Positions 1 to 6,305 of a stretch of DNA of 10,214 nt are shown one piece after another. A model generated the notes under the pieces. That model saw nothing but the letters and a program-made list of their open reading frames with translations, ran no database searches and had not been told where the DNA came from. The translations under genes and the position numbers were made by a program. Each line of letters starts with the position of its first letter. Within the stretch, counting starts at the first letter, position 1. This stretch comes from Cyclostephanos tholiformis (taxonomy: Eukaryota; Bacillariophyta; Thalassiosirophyceae; Thalassiosirales; Thalassiosiraceae). The stretch spans positions 1-10,214 of the forward strand of contig JALLPB010001341.1 in assembly GCA_036939975.1 (NCBI GenBank). Reading direction: 5' to 3'.

Positions 1-147
1 CCACTGCAAGCCTCGAGAGGAACGAAAAGTGTGTTTTCAGCGAAGGTGCAAAAAAACGTTCCGGAGCTGTAAGCCTCGGCCTTACCCCCCCTACCGAATA
101 TCCAGAAGCTAAAAAAATGCATCCTCATTAGAATCGATAATTATTTG
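1..147 (+). other. Upstream region of the lumenal-protein gene
   Basis: No open frame of note lies here and I see no convincing TATA box. The stretch should contain the 5' UTR and at least part of the promoter of the gene at 148. A short motif, gYaagcctcg, occurs twice (around 6-15 and 70-79); it could be a regulatory element but two copies prove nothing. The last 40 bases become AT-rich just before the ATG. Whether a transcript starts here, or an upstream exon lies outside the window, cannot be decided. Confidence 0.35.
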
Positions 148-1386
148 ATGATGTTACATACGGCACCACAAATCACTGACCAGCATCATATTGCTGCGAT
201 GAGCCTGATGTTACGTCGATGCATGCTCGCAATAGCAGTGTTTTCCATTCAGCATTCACCCACCGATGCATTCGAAAGTTATCCAAAACTTTTTCTCCGT
301 CGATCACAGCTTGTACAATCTCGGCACCGACCGGCGGTGGTGGTGGTGTTCAACCGTTGTTCTGACAATAGCCAACGCTGTCATAGTTCATGTTCTGATG
401 ATGCCGCAGAAGATGACGGGGGTAGACGAATTTTTTTGACTCGGTTATCGTCTATTATTGCTTCCGGGGCGGTGTTGACTCGTTCTTTGATCTTTCCACC
501 CCTCGCCTATGCTGATGACGAGGACGTGGACGATGACGTCACTAACAAAACAACATTGAATACAGTAGAAACTCTGATGAAAGATGAAATCGAGCTGAAT
601 GCTGTTATCTCGAGAGAGGAAGAAGACGAGAAGAAATTGATCGAAGATGAGAGACGACTACTCGATGAACTTGAAAAGGAGATACAAATTATCGATGAGA
701 GCGACGAGTTTTCCATATCCAAAGAAGTTGAGGATGAAGCAAATAAAGTAAAAGATGGAACGGAAGCATTAATTGAAGAAGAGGAGAAGATAAAGAATGA
801 GACGGAGGAGATAATCATGAAAATTGAAGCAATGGAATCTGAAGTTCAATCTTTGAGTGGTGCAGGAGAGGAGAGGAGACATTACGGCGTCAGTGAAGAT
901 GAATCCAAAAAGACCACTTCGGAGTCATTCGTCGAAAAACTTAAAGACAGCGTTGAGCAAAAGGAGGATCTAATCACAAGATTGAAACGCCGAAGCGAGG
1001 GTGATGTTGATCCGAAAACGGGCAAATTCAAAATCATGACACCCGCAGAGTACCGTGAGAGGGTTAAATCTACTGATGCTGATTTTATTCAGTTCTTGAA
1101 AGACATTGTAGCAAACGAACAGGAGCTGAAAAATGATTTGAATGCTTTTGAAGGGTTCTTGGACAAGGAAATCGGGCCGGTCGTGAGAGAGTTGAGGAAA
1201 GACTTGAAGCCGATGGTGGGTGAAGTAAAGAAAGACGCGGGGCCGTTAGTTGGGGAGATCGAACATCAGGTAGAGGAGGCGATGCAGCAGTTGAAAGAAA
1301 ACGCTAAGTCAGCGGTGGATGGCGAAATAGAGGATCTTAAGCATAGTGCTGGAGATTTGATTGGGAAGCTACGCAGTATTTTATAG
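148..1386 (+). CDS. Predicted thylakoid-lumen coiled-coil protein with 11-residue amphipathic repeats
   Basis: A 412-residue intronless frame; I do not recognise the family. Numbering is from the ATG at 148, the first in frame (another ATG follows at 151). The in-frame ATG at 199 (Met18) would give a more classical signal peptide: basic MSLMLRR, hydrophobic CMLAIAVFSI, then cleavage near TDA|F with Phe42 at +1, as in diatom plastid precursors. Residues 43-82 are basic and Ser-rich, like a transit peptide. Arg93-Arg94, a hydrophobic stretch and PPLAYA|DD (cleavage near 122) form a twin-arginine lumen signal. The mature part is about 290 residues and very acidic. Roughly 138-236 is Glu/Lys-rich, probably coiled coil. 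Around 281-310 is a less biased segment (MTPAEYRERV) that may be the most conserved. Residues 342-407 are six 11-residue repeats (GPVVRELRKD-like), as in lipid-binding amphipathic helices or LEA proteins. Targeting is inferred from pattern; function is unknown, perhaps structural or membrane-surface binding. Confidence 0.85.
   Translation: MMLHTAPQITDQHHIAAMSLMLRRCMLAIAVFSIQHSPTDAFESYPKLFLRRSQLVQSRHRPAVVVVFNRCSDNSQRCHSSCSDDAAEDDGGRRIFLTRLSSIIASGAVLTRSLIFPPLAYADDEDVDDDVTNKTTLNTVETLMKDEIELNAVISREEEDEKKLIEDERRLLDELEKEIQIIDESDEFSISKEVEDEANKVKDGTEALIEEEEKIKNETEEIIMKIEAMESEVQSLSGAGEERRHYGVSEDESKKTTSESFVEKLKDSVEQKEDLITRLKRRSEGDVDPKTGKFKIMTPAEYRERVKSTDADFIQFLKDIVANEQELKNDLNAFEGFLDKEIGPVVRELRKDLKPMVGEVKKDAGPLVGEIEHQVEEAMQQLKENAKSAVDGEIEDLKHSAGDLIGKLRSIL
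1171..1368 (+). repeat. Six in-frame 33-bp units encoding 11-residue repeats
   Basis: The C-terminal part of the protein divides without gaps into six 11-residue units: IGPVVRELRKD, LKPMVGEVKKD, AGPLVGEIEHQ, VEEAMQQLKEN, AKSAVDGEIED and LKHSAGDLIGK. The first three share a G/K-P-x-V-x-E-x pattern; the last three keep only spacing and amphipathic character. Period 11 (three helical turns) is known from apolipoproteins, synuclein, perilipins and LEA proteins. DNA identity between units is low, so this is an old or protein-level periodicity and not a recent tandem duplication. Confidence 0.6.
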
Positions 1387-1392
1387 CAGTAT

Positions 1393-1398
1393 AATAAA
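1393..1398 (+). promoter_or_regulatory. Possible polyadenylation hexamer
   Basis: AATAAA starts six bases after the TAG stop codon (1384-1386). It matches the canonical signal but sits unusually close to the stop, and hexamers like this are common in AT-rich DNA. Treat it as a candidate 3' end signal only. Confidence 0.2.
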
Positions 1399-1798
1399 AA
1401 GAAAGCGTAGTAGCCGCACAGAACGGTAGAAAATCAGATTTGTAGATTCGACATTTTAAGATTGCCTGTATGCTCGTTCTGGGACTATCCGGAACACCTC
1501 ACACAGAATGCGGCGATTTCGGGGCTTGAGAAAAAAGTTTCATTATCAGCTCAGCTGGCATAATCTCGTTGTCTAAATTGCCATGCGAGAATATAATTCT
1601 CTGTCTAAGTCTTCACGCATTAGAAGCCGATCCATATGATAGCATACCTTAAAGAGACTATTATCAGAGCCATCAATCGTCTCACTACACAAGATTCATA
1701 GGAGGTGCCTGAAAAAAGTGTAGGAGTCCCCCTTCATACCAAATTATATTTTAGCTCCACACTATCATCGTAGAAATTTAAGCCATCTACATTAATAG

Positions 1799-1812
1799 GG
1801 CAAGGGACAGGT
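1799..1812 (+). repeat. Inverted repeat, left member (outer pair)
   Basis: The 14 bases ggcaagggacaggt are found in exact inverted orientation at 4671-4684. Alone, a 14-base match could arise by chance in a window this size. It is listed because two further inverted pairs are nested inside it in consistent order. Confidence 0.35.
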
Positions 1813-2038
1813 CGATGAAACAGCCAGTAAGGCAGAAGGTGTGATCACTAGGCCGGTGTGAGCACTAATTTGGTCAAAGAGACATGGTGATTTGCCTCTC
1901 CTTTAACGATTCCATGGAGCAAGTCAAAATTCTATCGAATTATTGCACAATCGAAGCGGTTTCGTCAATTGAGCCACTCTCTGATGCTGAACTTATCACA
2001 ATAATAAGAAGTATGAATAGAGTTAAATTTTTTATTGA

Positions 2039-2056
2039 TATCTCCTTATTGGTCAG
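2039..2056 (+). repeat. Inverted repeat, left member (middle pair)
   Basis: The sequence tatctccttattggtcag is matched in inverted orientation at 4605-4622 with one difference in 18 bases. Farther inward, gtccctaccag has a looser counterpart (gtcccttactccag on the other arm). This could be a terminal inverted repeat of an element of about 2.6 kb, but no clear target-site duplication flanks it. Confidence 0.45.
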
Positions 2057-2649
2057 CTCTTAGGTCATCGTAGTGTCCCTACCAGTGTTGTACTTTCGAG
2101 GGTAAATAAGACCCTTAAATTGACCTTAGGGGGAAAGTAACACAATGTTAGAGTCAGAAATGTCAGGGGCTTCAATTTGGTACCCTGGGGACTCTAATTG
2201 CCCAGGTATTTGCTGAGCTACAGTGCATCTACTAATTTTGATAGCAGAAAATGCTAGTATTTTTTTGCCCATTCATCTTGAGCCATCATCCCCTAGCCAA
2301 TAAATATGTGCAATCATACCGCACAGGCATCTTCCCACCATATGTGTGCAGAGGATGGGTACTTGCAACATCCTCATCTGCTTAATATTGGCGGAGATAT
2401 TTGGTCAGATAGGTGGCTGGATTGTGGTGGGACTTGAGGTTGGCAGAGTTGTGTCATGTGTACCTAGATAAAAAGCTAGGTAAAATGCCGATCGAATCAT
2501 GATCGGTTGCCACTGTCATATGGTCGCTATGGAACCACGCCCCTGGCAACCAAGCACACAACAATCAACAAACTTCATATGCGATGGGTCATTAAAACTA
2601 GAAAAAAATATATTTATTACTATTAACAGCTTAACGGCTATCTCTGTTT

Positions 2650-2711
2650 GGCAGGAGAAAAACATGTACTTTTTGGTAGGTACATATGAGATTACTACGT
2701 AGGAATAGTAC
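2650..2711 (+). repeat. 62-bp direct repeat, copy 1
   Basis: It pairs with 2780-2841 at a spacing of exactly 130 bp; about 54 of 62 bases agree by eye. The shared core is tgtactttttggtaggtac. The sequence after each copy is loosely similar (caaattctacc... and caaaatctacc...), so the underlying event may be a tandem duplication of about 130 bp that has since diverged. Short minus-strand frames here repeat the same peptide (SYVPTKKY) because of the duplication and are not taken as genes. Confidence 0.8.
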
Positions 2712-2779
2712 AATAAGTTCTACATAAAAAAACTCCATGCACCAAATTCTACCGACCATTACAACACACAAGTAGTTTT

Positions 2780-2841
2780 GGCGGGTGAAAAACTTGTACT
2801 TTTTGGTAGGTACGTAAGAGATTACCATGTAGGAAAAGTAC
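2780..2841 (+). repeat. 62-bp direct repeat, copy 2
   Basis: Partner of 2650-2711. Both copies have equal length with substitutions only and no indels, which suggests a moderately old duplication. Confidence 0.8.
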
Positions 2842-3225
2842 AGGCACGTCAAAATCTACCACACAACACAACTCACAAATGAAGAAATTTTAACTAGCAC
2901 AAAAAATGTATGGCAAAAAACTCCTCATATGTCATCAATGTGAAGCGCTTCACAAAAATAGGAAAATACCATGCAAAAGCTGAGGGTCTTGTGCATTGAA
3001 CGCGCTATCGATATGATACTATGTAAATACTGTAGAAAGTGGATGCTCATGAGTGTCCATAGCTGTTAAGCTGTTAATATGACTATTATTGCATGTCATG
3101 TCAATGATGGCATGCGACGATGACAATGCAGCAATGTGATGAAGCCCGCTGGATGATATCACTGATTCTAATGGCATGTTGCTGCTCCCAACAATATTAT
3201 TGATGAGGGCTGGTGAGGGGTTGGA
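2842..3225. other. Non-coding stretch with a 16-bp perfect palindrome
   Basis: No believable gene. At 2939-2954 lies the perfect palindrome tgtgaagcgcttcaca, the kind of site a dimeric DNA-binding protein could use, though there is no gene near it to regulate. The minus-strand 77-codon frame at 3019-3252 has no recognisable features. On the plus strand, 3140-3255 has a short open run ending at TAA 3257-3259 that could be coding debris, too weak to call. Confidence 0.4.
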
Positions 3226-3251
3226 GGTGTGGTGCACTCCAATGTGGAACA
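3226..3251 (+). repeat. Inverted repeat, left member (inner pair)
   Basis: Twenty-six bases (ggtgtggtgcac then tccaatgtggaaca) match 4315-4340 in inverted orientation with a single mismatch. This is the strongest of the three nested pairs and is far beyond chance. The core is itself nearly self-complementary around gtgcac. Which element family it belongs to is unknown. Confidence 0.7.
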
Positions 3252-3259
3252 CAAAGTAA

Positions 3260-3729
3260 CTTTGTTAACCTAATCCCTAAGGTTATTTTGTACCATTTTT
3301 TTACATACAATGAACTCGAGGCAATGCAACAACAGCCACAACACAACAACAACTGTTTGCCCCCCCAGCAACATGGAGTTGATGGTTCCACATGATATAA
3401 CACCCAGGAGACCCGTCCAAGATGCTGGTTGAGGTCACGGATGAAAAAATACAGAAGCAAATCGTAAATTAAAATTGTAATTATTTTATTTCTATCAACC
3501 ATTATTTTTATGATAACATTGCCTGCCCACCAATGACAATGGTGGACGAACTGGCATCCATCTTTGTTGACAAGTGCCCTAATCATACTAATAGACTAAT
3601 AATAATATGATGAATAAGCAAACATTTCAGTTTTAGTTTAAACTAAGTCTAGCTACATTAATAAGCTATGATTAGGTCGATGATGAAATCACCAATTATG
3701 ACAAATGCACCTCCAATGCGATCCGTTTA
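3260..3729. other. Non-coding stretch, partly coding-like on both strands
   Basis: A 129-codon minus-strand frame (3197-3586) is open but consists of low-complexity Cys/Leu and His/Trp runs without a recognisable domain. The opposite strand at 3320-3395 reads as a Gln/Asn-rich run (MQQQPQHNNN). Either may be a shadow of simple repeats such as caacaacag. From 3590 to 3670 the sequence is AT-rich with scattered taat/tgat motifs. I call no gene. Confidence 0.3.
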
Positions 3730-3842
3730 GGCAGTGGAGCTGATGCGCTGGTACAATGCTGAGTACATCTCCCAATGGAAAGGGTTCATGGCTACCCCCA
3801 AAGCCACTGGACATTGCCATCGGGTGAGTACTCATGCCATAT
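3730..3842 (+). repeat. Diverged tandem duplication of about 185 bp, copy 1
   Basis: It aligns with 3922-4018 (spacing 183-192 bp with small indels): ggcagt, ggtacaatgct, cccaatg, catggctac, agccactgg and the final gag-tact/gag-tatt are shared. The frame 3775-4029 (84 codons, ATG start) runs through both copies in the same phase and repeats a peptide pattern HGY-x2-SHW-x2-P-x-GEY at residues 5-19 and 66-80. Other frames on both strands are also open here, so coding is not established; this may be a decayed repeat-protein gene. Confidence 0.6.
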
Positions 3843-3921
3843 TGCCCCGGTGGACAATGGGGTTGCATGCCAAAAAAAACATCAAAAAAACACCATACTT
3901 GCAGGCCATTTTGCTGGCTGT

Positions 3922-4018
3922 GGCAGTCTGACGGTACAATATCAAATGCATCACCCAATGCAGGGGATCCATGGCTACAATGGAAGCCACTGGTTGATGC
4001 CTCCAGGCGAGTATTGCA
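3922..4018 (+). repeat. Diverged tandem duplication of about 185 bp, copy 2
   Basis: Partner of 3730-3842. It is followed by a stop (TAG 4027-4029 in the shared frame) and soon afterwards by a poly-T tract. Confidence 0.6.
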
Positions 4019-4040
4019 AGGGAAAGTAGCATTTGAGACA

Positions 4041-4060
4041 TTTTTTTTTTGTTTTTTTTT
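4041..4060 (+). repeat. Poly-T tract with one G
   Basis: Ten T, one G, nine T. Such a tract can be the A-tail of a retroposed copy inserted on the minus strand, with the preceding repeat region as the body; no target duplication was found to confirm this. It is also prone to sequencing length error. Confidence 0.6.
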
Positions 4061-4604
4061 AGTTCTTCATTGTCGACTGGCTTAAAAAGGGGCTCGGATA
4101 ACATCAAGGCCTTTAATAACAATAGGGGTATGACATATCAATCAAATGGGAAGGAGCTAAGGAAAATAATCTGATACTTAGTTGGGTAGTCTAACATAGT
4201 GGATAATGTTTAACAAATGGTTTTCTAAATTGCATCGCATTGGCTTAAGTAGCAGGTGGATCTCAGTTTCGAGACACAGTAAAAACACTTAAAATGTTAT
4301 GTTTTAAGAGTTTTTGTTCCACATTGGTGTGCACCACACCCGGAGGGGGGGGTGTTGTGGATGAGTTATTTGTCTGCAACTGAGGGTACTCATATGGACT
4401 CCAGGTTTTTTTTGATGACGTGATGTGCGTGCTTGCATGCATAATTACTCATCCAAAAAGTATGGTACACCCACCATATAAGTATCTGTGTAGACTAATT
4501 TGAATTAGGAAACATGATGGTGCCCTCAGAATAGACCCGGGAGGGCAGTATTGGCGGATTATTAGTATTTTTAGGGTGCTGGAGTAAGGGACCCTAAAGT
4601 GTCA
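4061..4604. other. Non-coding stretch with homopolymers and the inner inverted repeat
   Basis: No gene. The right member of the inner inverted pair lies at 4315-4340 and is followed directly by a G-rich run (cggagggggggg, about 4341-4352) and then tgttgtgg. A purine-rich run followed by TGTTG resembles the polypurine tract/LTR junction of Copia-type elements, but I see no primer-binding site, no second LTR and no protease/integrase/RT coding, so this is only a resemblance. Confidence 0.35.
4315..4340 (-). repeat. Inverted repeat, right member (inner pair)
   Basis: Inverted copy of 3226-3251 with one mismatch in 26 bases (tgttccacattgg... on the plus strand). The loop between the arms is about 1.06 kb and includes the 3.73-4.02 kb duplication and the poly-T tract. 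Confidence 0.7.
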
Positions 4605-4622
4605 CTGACCAACAAGGAGATA
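4605..4622 (-). repeat. Inverted repeat, right member (middle pair)
   Basis: ctgaccaacaaggagata is the inverted counterpart of 2039-2056 with one mismatch. It is nested outside the 4315-4340 member, in the same order as on the left side. Confidence 0.45.
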
Positions 4623-4670
4623 ATAATGCTTAGTCAGTGAGTCAAATGATTACTCATAATATCACTATCC

Positions 4671-4684
4671 ACCTGTCCCTTGCC
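4671..4684 (-). repeat. Inverted repeat, right member (outer pair)
   Basis: Exact inverted copy of 1799-1812. The distance from the middle to the outer member is about 50 bp here but about 225 bp on the left, so if these are one structure an arm has gained or lost sequence. Confidence 0.35.
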
Positions 4685-4952
4685 ATTGCATTGCACAGAA
4701 ACAGGTTATAAAAAATTGGTACAGTGCAGAGAAATTAAATTGGTATTGCAATAATTTGCAATTTATTGCAATTTTTTGTTATATTGCAAATTTATAATTT
4801 TATTTATTGATATTTATTGAGATTGAGGGAATTGGGGGGTTTTCCCCCCATTTCTCTAAAATTGCTAAAGAAACACCTTACTGACACATGGTTTTCTACA
4901 AAATAAGAAAAGAGAAAGAAGGCCCAAGGGAACTGCCTTTTCATTTACATAA
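4685..4952. other. AT-rich non-coding stretch
   Basis: No gene. Around 4738-4815 the sequence is a run of attgcaat/atttattg variants (ttgcaataatttgcaatttattgcaatt), low-complexity AT DNA. A perfect GC-rich hairpin of ggggggttttcccccc (4835-4850) sits inside it. Confidence 0.5.
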
Positions 4953-5109
4953 TAGAATGGTAGAATCCAATCAAATGGGCTAGAATGGATTCTACCATTC
5001 TAGACTTCTAGAATATGACTCAATGGCAGAACTCGTGGACTTTGTAATGAAGTTCAGAATAGAATGGTAGAATCCATTCTAGAGAGCTAGAATGGATTCT
5101 ACCATTCTA
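4953..5109. mobile_element. Foldback element of 157 bp made of two near-identical hairpins
   Basis: Hairpin 1: 4953-4969 (tagaatggtagaatcca) pairs perfectly with 4986-5002 around a 16-nt loop. Hairpin 2: 5060-5082 pairs perfectly with 5087-5109 (23 bp) around the 4-nt loop agag, and its outer 17 bp are identical to those of hairpin 1. A 57-bp unique spacer separates them. The outermost arms (4953-4969 and 5093-5109) are also inverted copies of each other, so the whole can be read as a miniature element with long terminal inverted repeats, each able to fold on itself. No clear target-site duplication was seen. Perfect arms suggest recent origin or gene conversion. Confidence 0.65.
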
Positions 5110-5110
5110 C

Positions 5111-5716
5111 TACTCCATCCCAAAAATATTCATATTTGTCAACGTACAGTTGTGTCCCATAATTATTTGTATTTTTTAATAGTAATTCCATGCAAATTCC
5201 TAAGTAGTGATGAGGCTTTGCCAAAAGTTGATTTCCGGATTGTTCGTGCAGATGTGTACCCATGCAAATGCCAAAAATACCCTTCATACTCAGTTAATAA
5301 ACTATTATTTTTTGTAATTTACATATTGATTCCCAAGTACAAATGAAAATTTGAAATAGTATCTTTCTTTTTTTTTGCACAGAAGGCATTTATTTCGCAT
5401 TACACATAACCCCCCACACCACCCTTTGTGCTATCACCTGAAAGTGCTCATACTGATTTGTCATTTAGGGGGGGGGTGCCATTATTTTACATCACAACCA
5501 ATGGTAACTATGGTAAACTATCCTATGCAACAATGCCATTTTAGGAGGAATTAAATTGTAGTGCAATTTTATCATTTTCAGAAACCGGCGATATCATCAT
5601 TCAATTCAGTGCAAAATTTAGCACTATTTACGTACTTGGACCATTGTTTGAAAATTAATACAGCCCTTAATCCAAGCAAAAAACAGCAAAAGTATAAATA
5701 ATTTTGGGATGGAGTA
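5111..5716. mobile_element. Stowaway/Tc1-mariner-like miniature transposon with TA duplication
   Basis: The left end TA-ctccatcccaaaa (TA at 5111-5112) and right end ttttgggatggag-TA (TA at 5715-5716) are inverted copies of one another: 13 terminal bases are identical, and the match continues less exactly to about 28 bases (…tattcatattt / …tatttatactt). The TA target duplication is typical of the Tc1/mariner superfamily. The terminal sequence resembles the plant Stowaway end (CTCCCTCCGTCCC…). The body of 602 bp has no transposase frame; short frames at 5092-5346 and 5099-5287 have no DDE/D signature and are ignored. Inside are homopolymers (T about 5369-5378, G 5468-5476). It is most likely non-autonomous and needs a transposase from elsewhere. 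Confidence 0.75.
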
Positions 5717-5832
5717 AAAGACCTCTAGCATATAATATAGAATTTGTATTATATTTTGGAAATGAGACAACACAAGAAAGGATATTCATGGAATGAATCC
5801 CACCTTGGGGGGGCCTTGCTAAACTCCTCAGC
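5717..5832. other. Short AT-rich non-coding stretch
   Basis: Sequence between the Stowaway-like element and the tRNA-like stretch. No gene and no repeat recognised; a G-run (ttgggggggcc) occurs at about 5804-5814. Confidence 0.4.
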
Positions 5833-5911
5833 ATAGAGGAGGAAACTTGAATCCCTCAACCTTATTAGTATGAGAGACCAGGCTGATTTTGCAATTACTG
5901 CCAATATTATA
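5833..5911 (-). repeat. Degenerate tRNA-Met-like sequence, possibly part of a SINE
   Basis: Read on the minus strand, the order resembles an elongator tRNA-Met: an A-box-like tggcagtaattgc (5903-5891), an anticodon-loop-like tctCATac with CAT at 5872-5870, then aaggttgaggg, a TTCAA T-loop-like core and closing tcctc (T-arm about 5857-5838). The T-stem gaggg/tcctc can pair. No acceptor stem can be formed, so it is not a working tRNA. It could be a tRNA-derived retroposon head, a dead tRNA gene, or chance; no second copy or tail was identified in the window. Confidence 0.3.
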
Positions 5912-6076
5912 GCAAGTTACCTGGCTTACCTAATATTTATTTTGTGTATGTAGGAATCAGTACTAAAATTGGAGGGTAGTTCTCGTTTTTTCTAGGTAAC
6001 AATACTGTAATGTATACTGAACTCTCCATTTCCCACCATACAATGGATCCATTTAGAGAGCACTCTCAGCCTTTTA
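5912..6076. other. Non-coding stretch
   Basis: No gene and no clear structure. The phrase gaactctccatttcccac near 6019 has a loose echo about 115-130 bp further on (gaacctcaggcaccca), which may extend the 131-bp duplication that follows. Confidence 0.35.
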
Positions 6077-6124
6077 GAGTTAGGGATCATTCCATCTAAT
6101 CATACTGATGACAACCATTGTGGT
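6077..6124 (+). repeat. 48-bp direct repeat at 131-bp spacing, copy 1
   Basis: It aligns with 6208-6255 without indels: ggatcatt, ctaatcatac, aatgtggt-like ends are shared, roughly three quarters of positions. The spacing of 131 bp is close to that of the repeat at 2650/2780 (130 bp), but the sequences are unrelated. Confidence 0.65.
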
Positions 6125-6207
6125 ATTCTGAACCTCAGGCACCCATAGCCACATTTTTAATAGTGGTCAGGAAGCACAGGGAGTTCTTGAACCTTGATGA
6201 CCAAATA

Positions 6208-6255
6208 GAGCAAAGGATCATTTTACCTAATCATACAGACAATGACTAATGTGGT
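6208..6255 (+). repeat. 48-bp direct repeat at 131-bp spacing, copy 2
   Basis: Partner of 6077-6124. It ends about 50 bp before the possible start codon of the decayed gene at 6306, so the duplication may lie in what was once that gene's 5' region. Confidence 0.65.
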
Positions 6256-6305
6256 TTTTTACATCACTAGAAGATAATATCAATTTCAATACAGTCAAAA
6301 GAGCA

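Larger units (their letters stand above)
1399..2649. other. Long non-coding stretch downstream of the gene
   Basis: No frame above about 70 codons is credible here, and the short ones at 2499-2713 overlap on both strands and look like chance. The segment contains the left members of two inverted-repeat pairs (1799-1812 and 2039-2056, entered separately). From 2085 to 2150 there are several short GGG/CCC runs (gagggtaaataagaccc, ccttaggggg) of unknown meaning. Nothing else recognisable is seen. Confidence 0.5.

Noticed and set aside
145..147. Start of the main frame at 145
   Set aside because: The codon there is TTG; the first real ATG in frame is at 148.
507..818. 103-codon Ser-rich frame on the minus strand
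   Set aside because: It is the antisense shadow of the Glu/Lys/Asp-rich coiled coil of the main gene; GAA/GAG codons read backwards as Ser/Phe/Leu.
3197..3586. 129-codon minus-strand frame
   Set aside because: Low-complexity Cys, Leu and His runs, no domain, no targeting signal, and overlapping open frames on the other strand.
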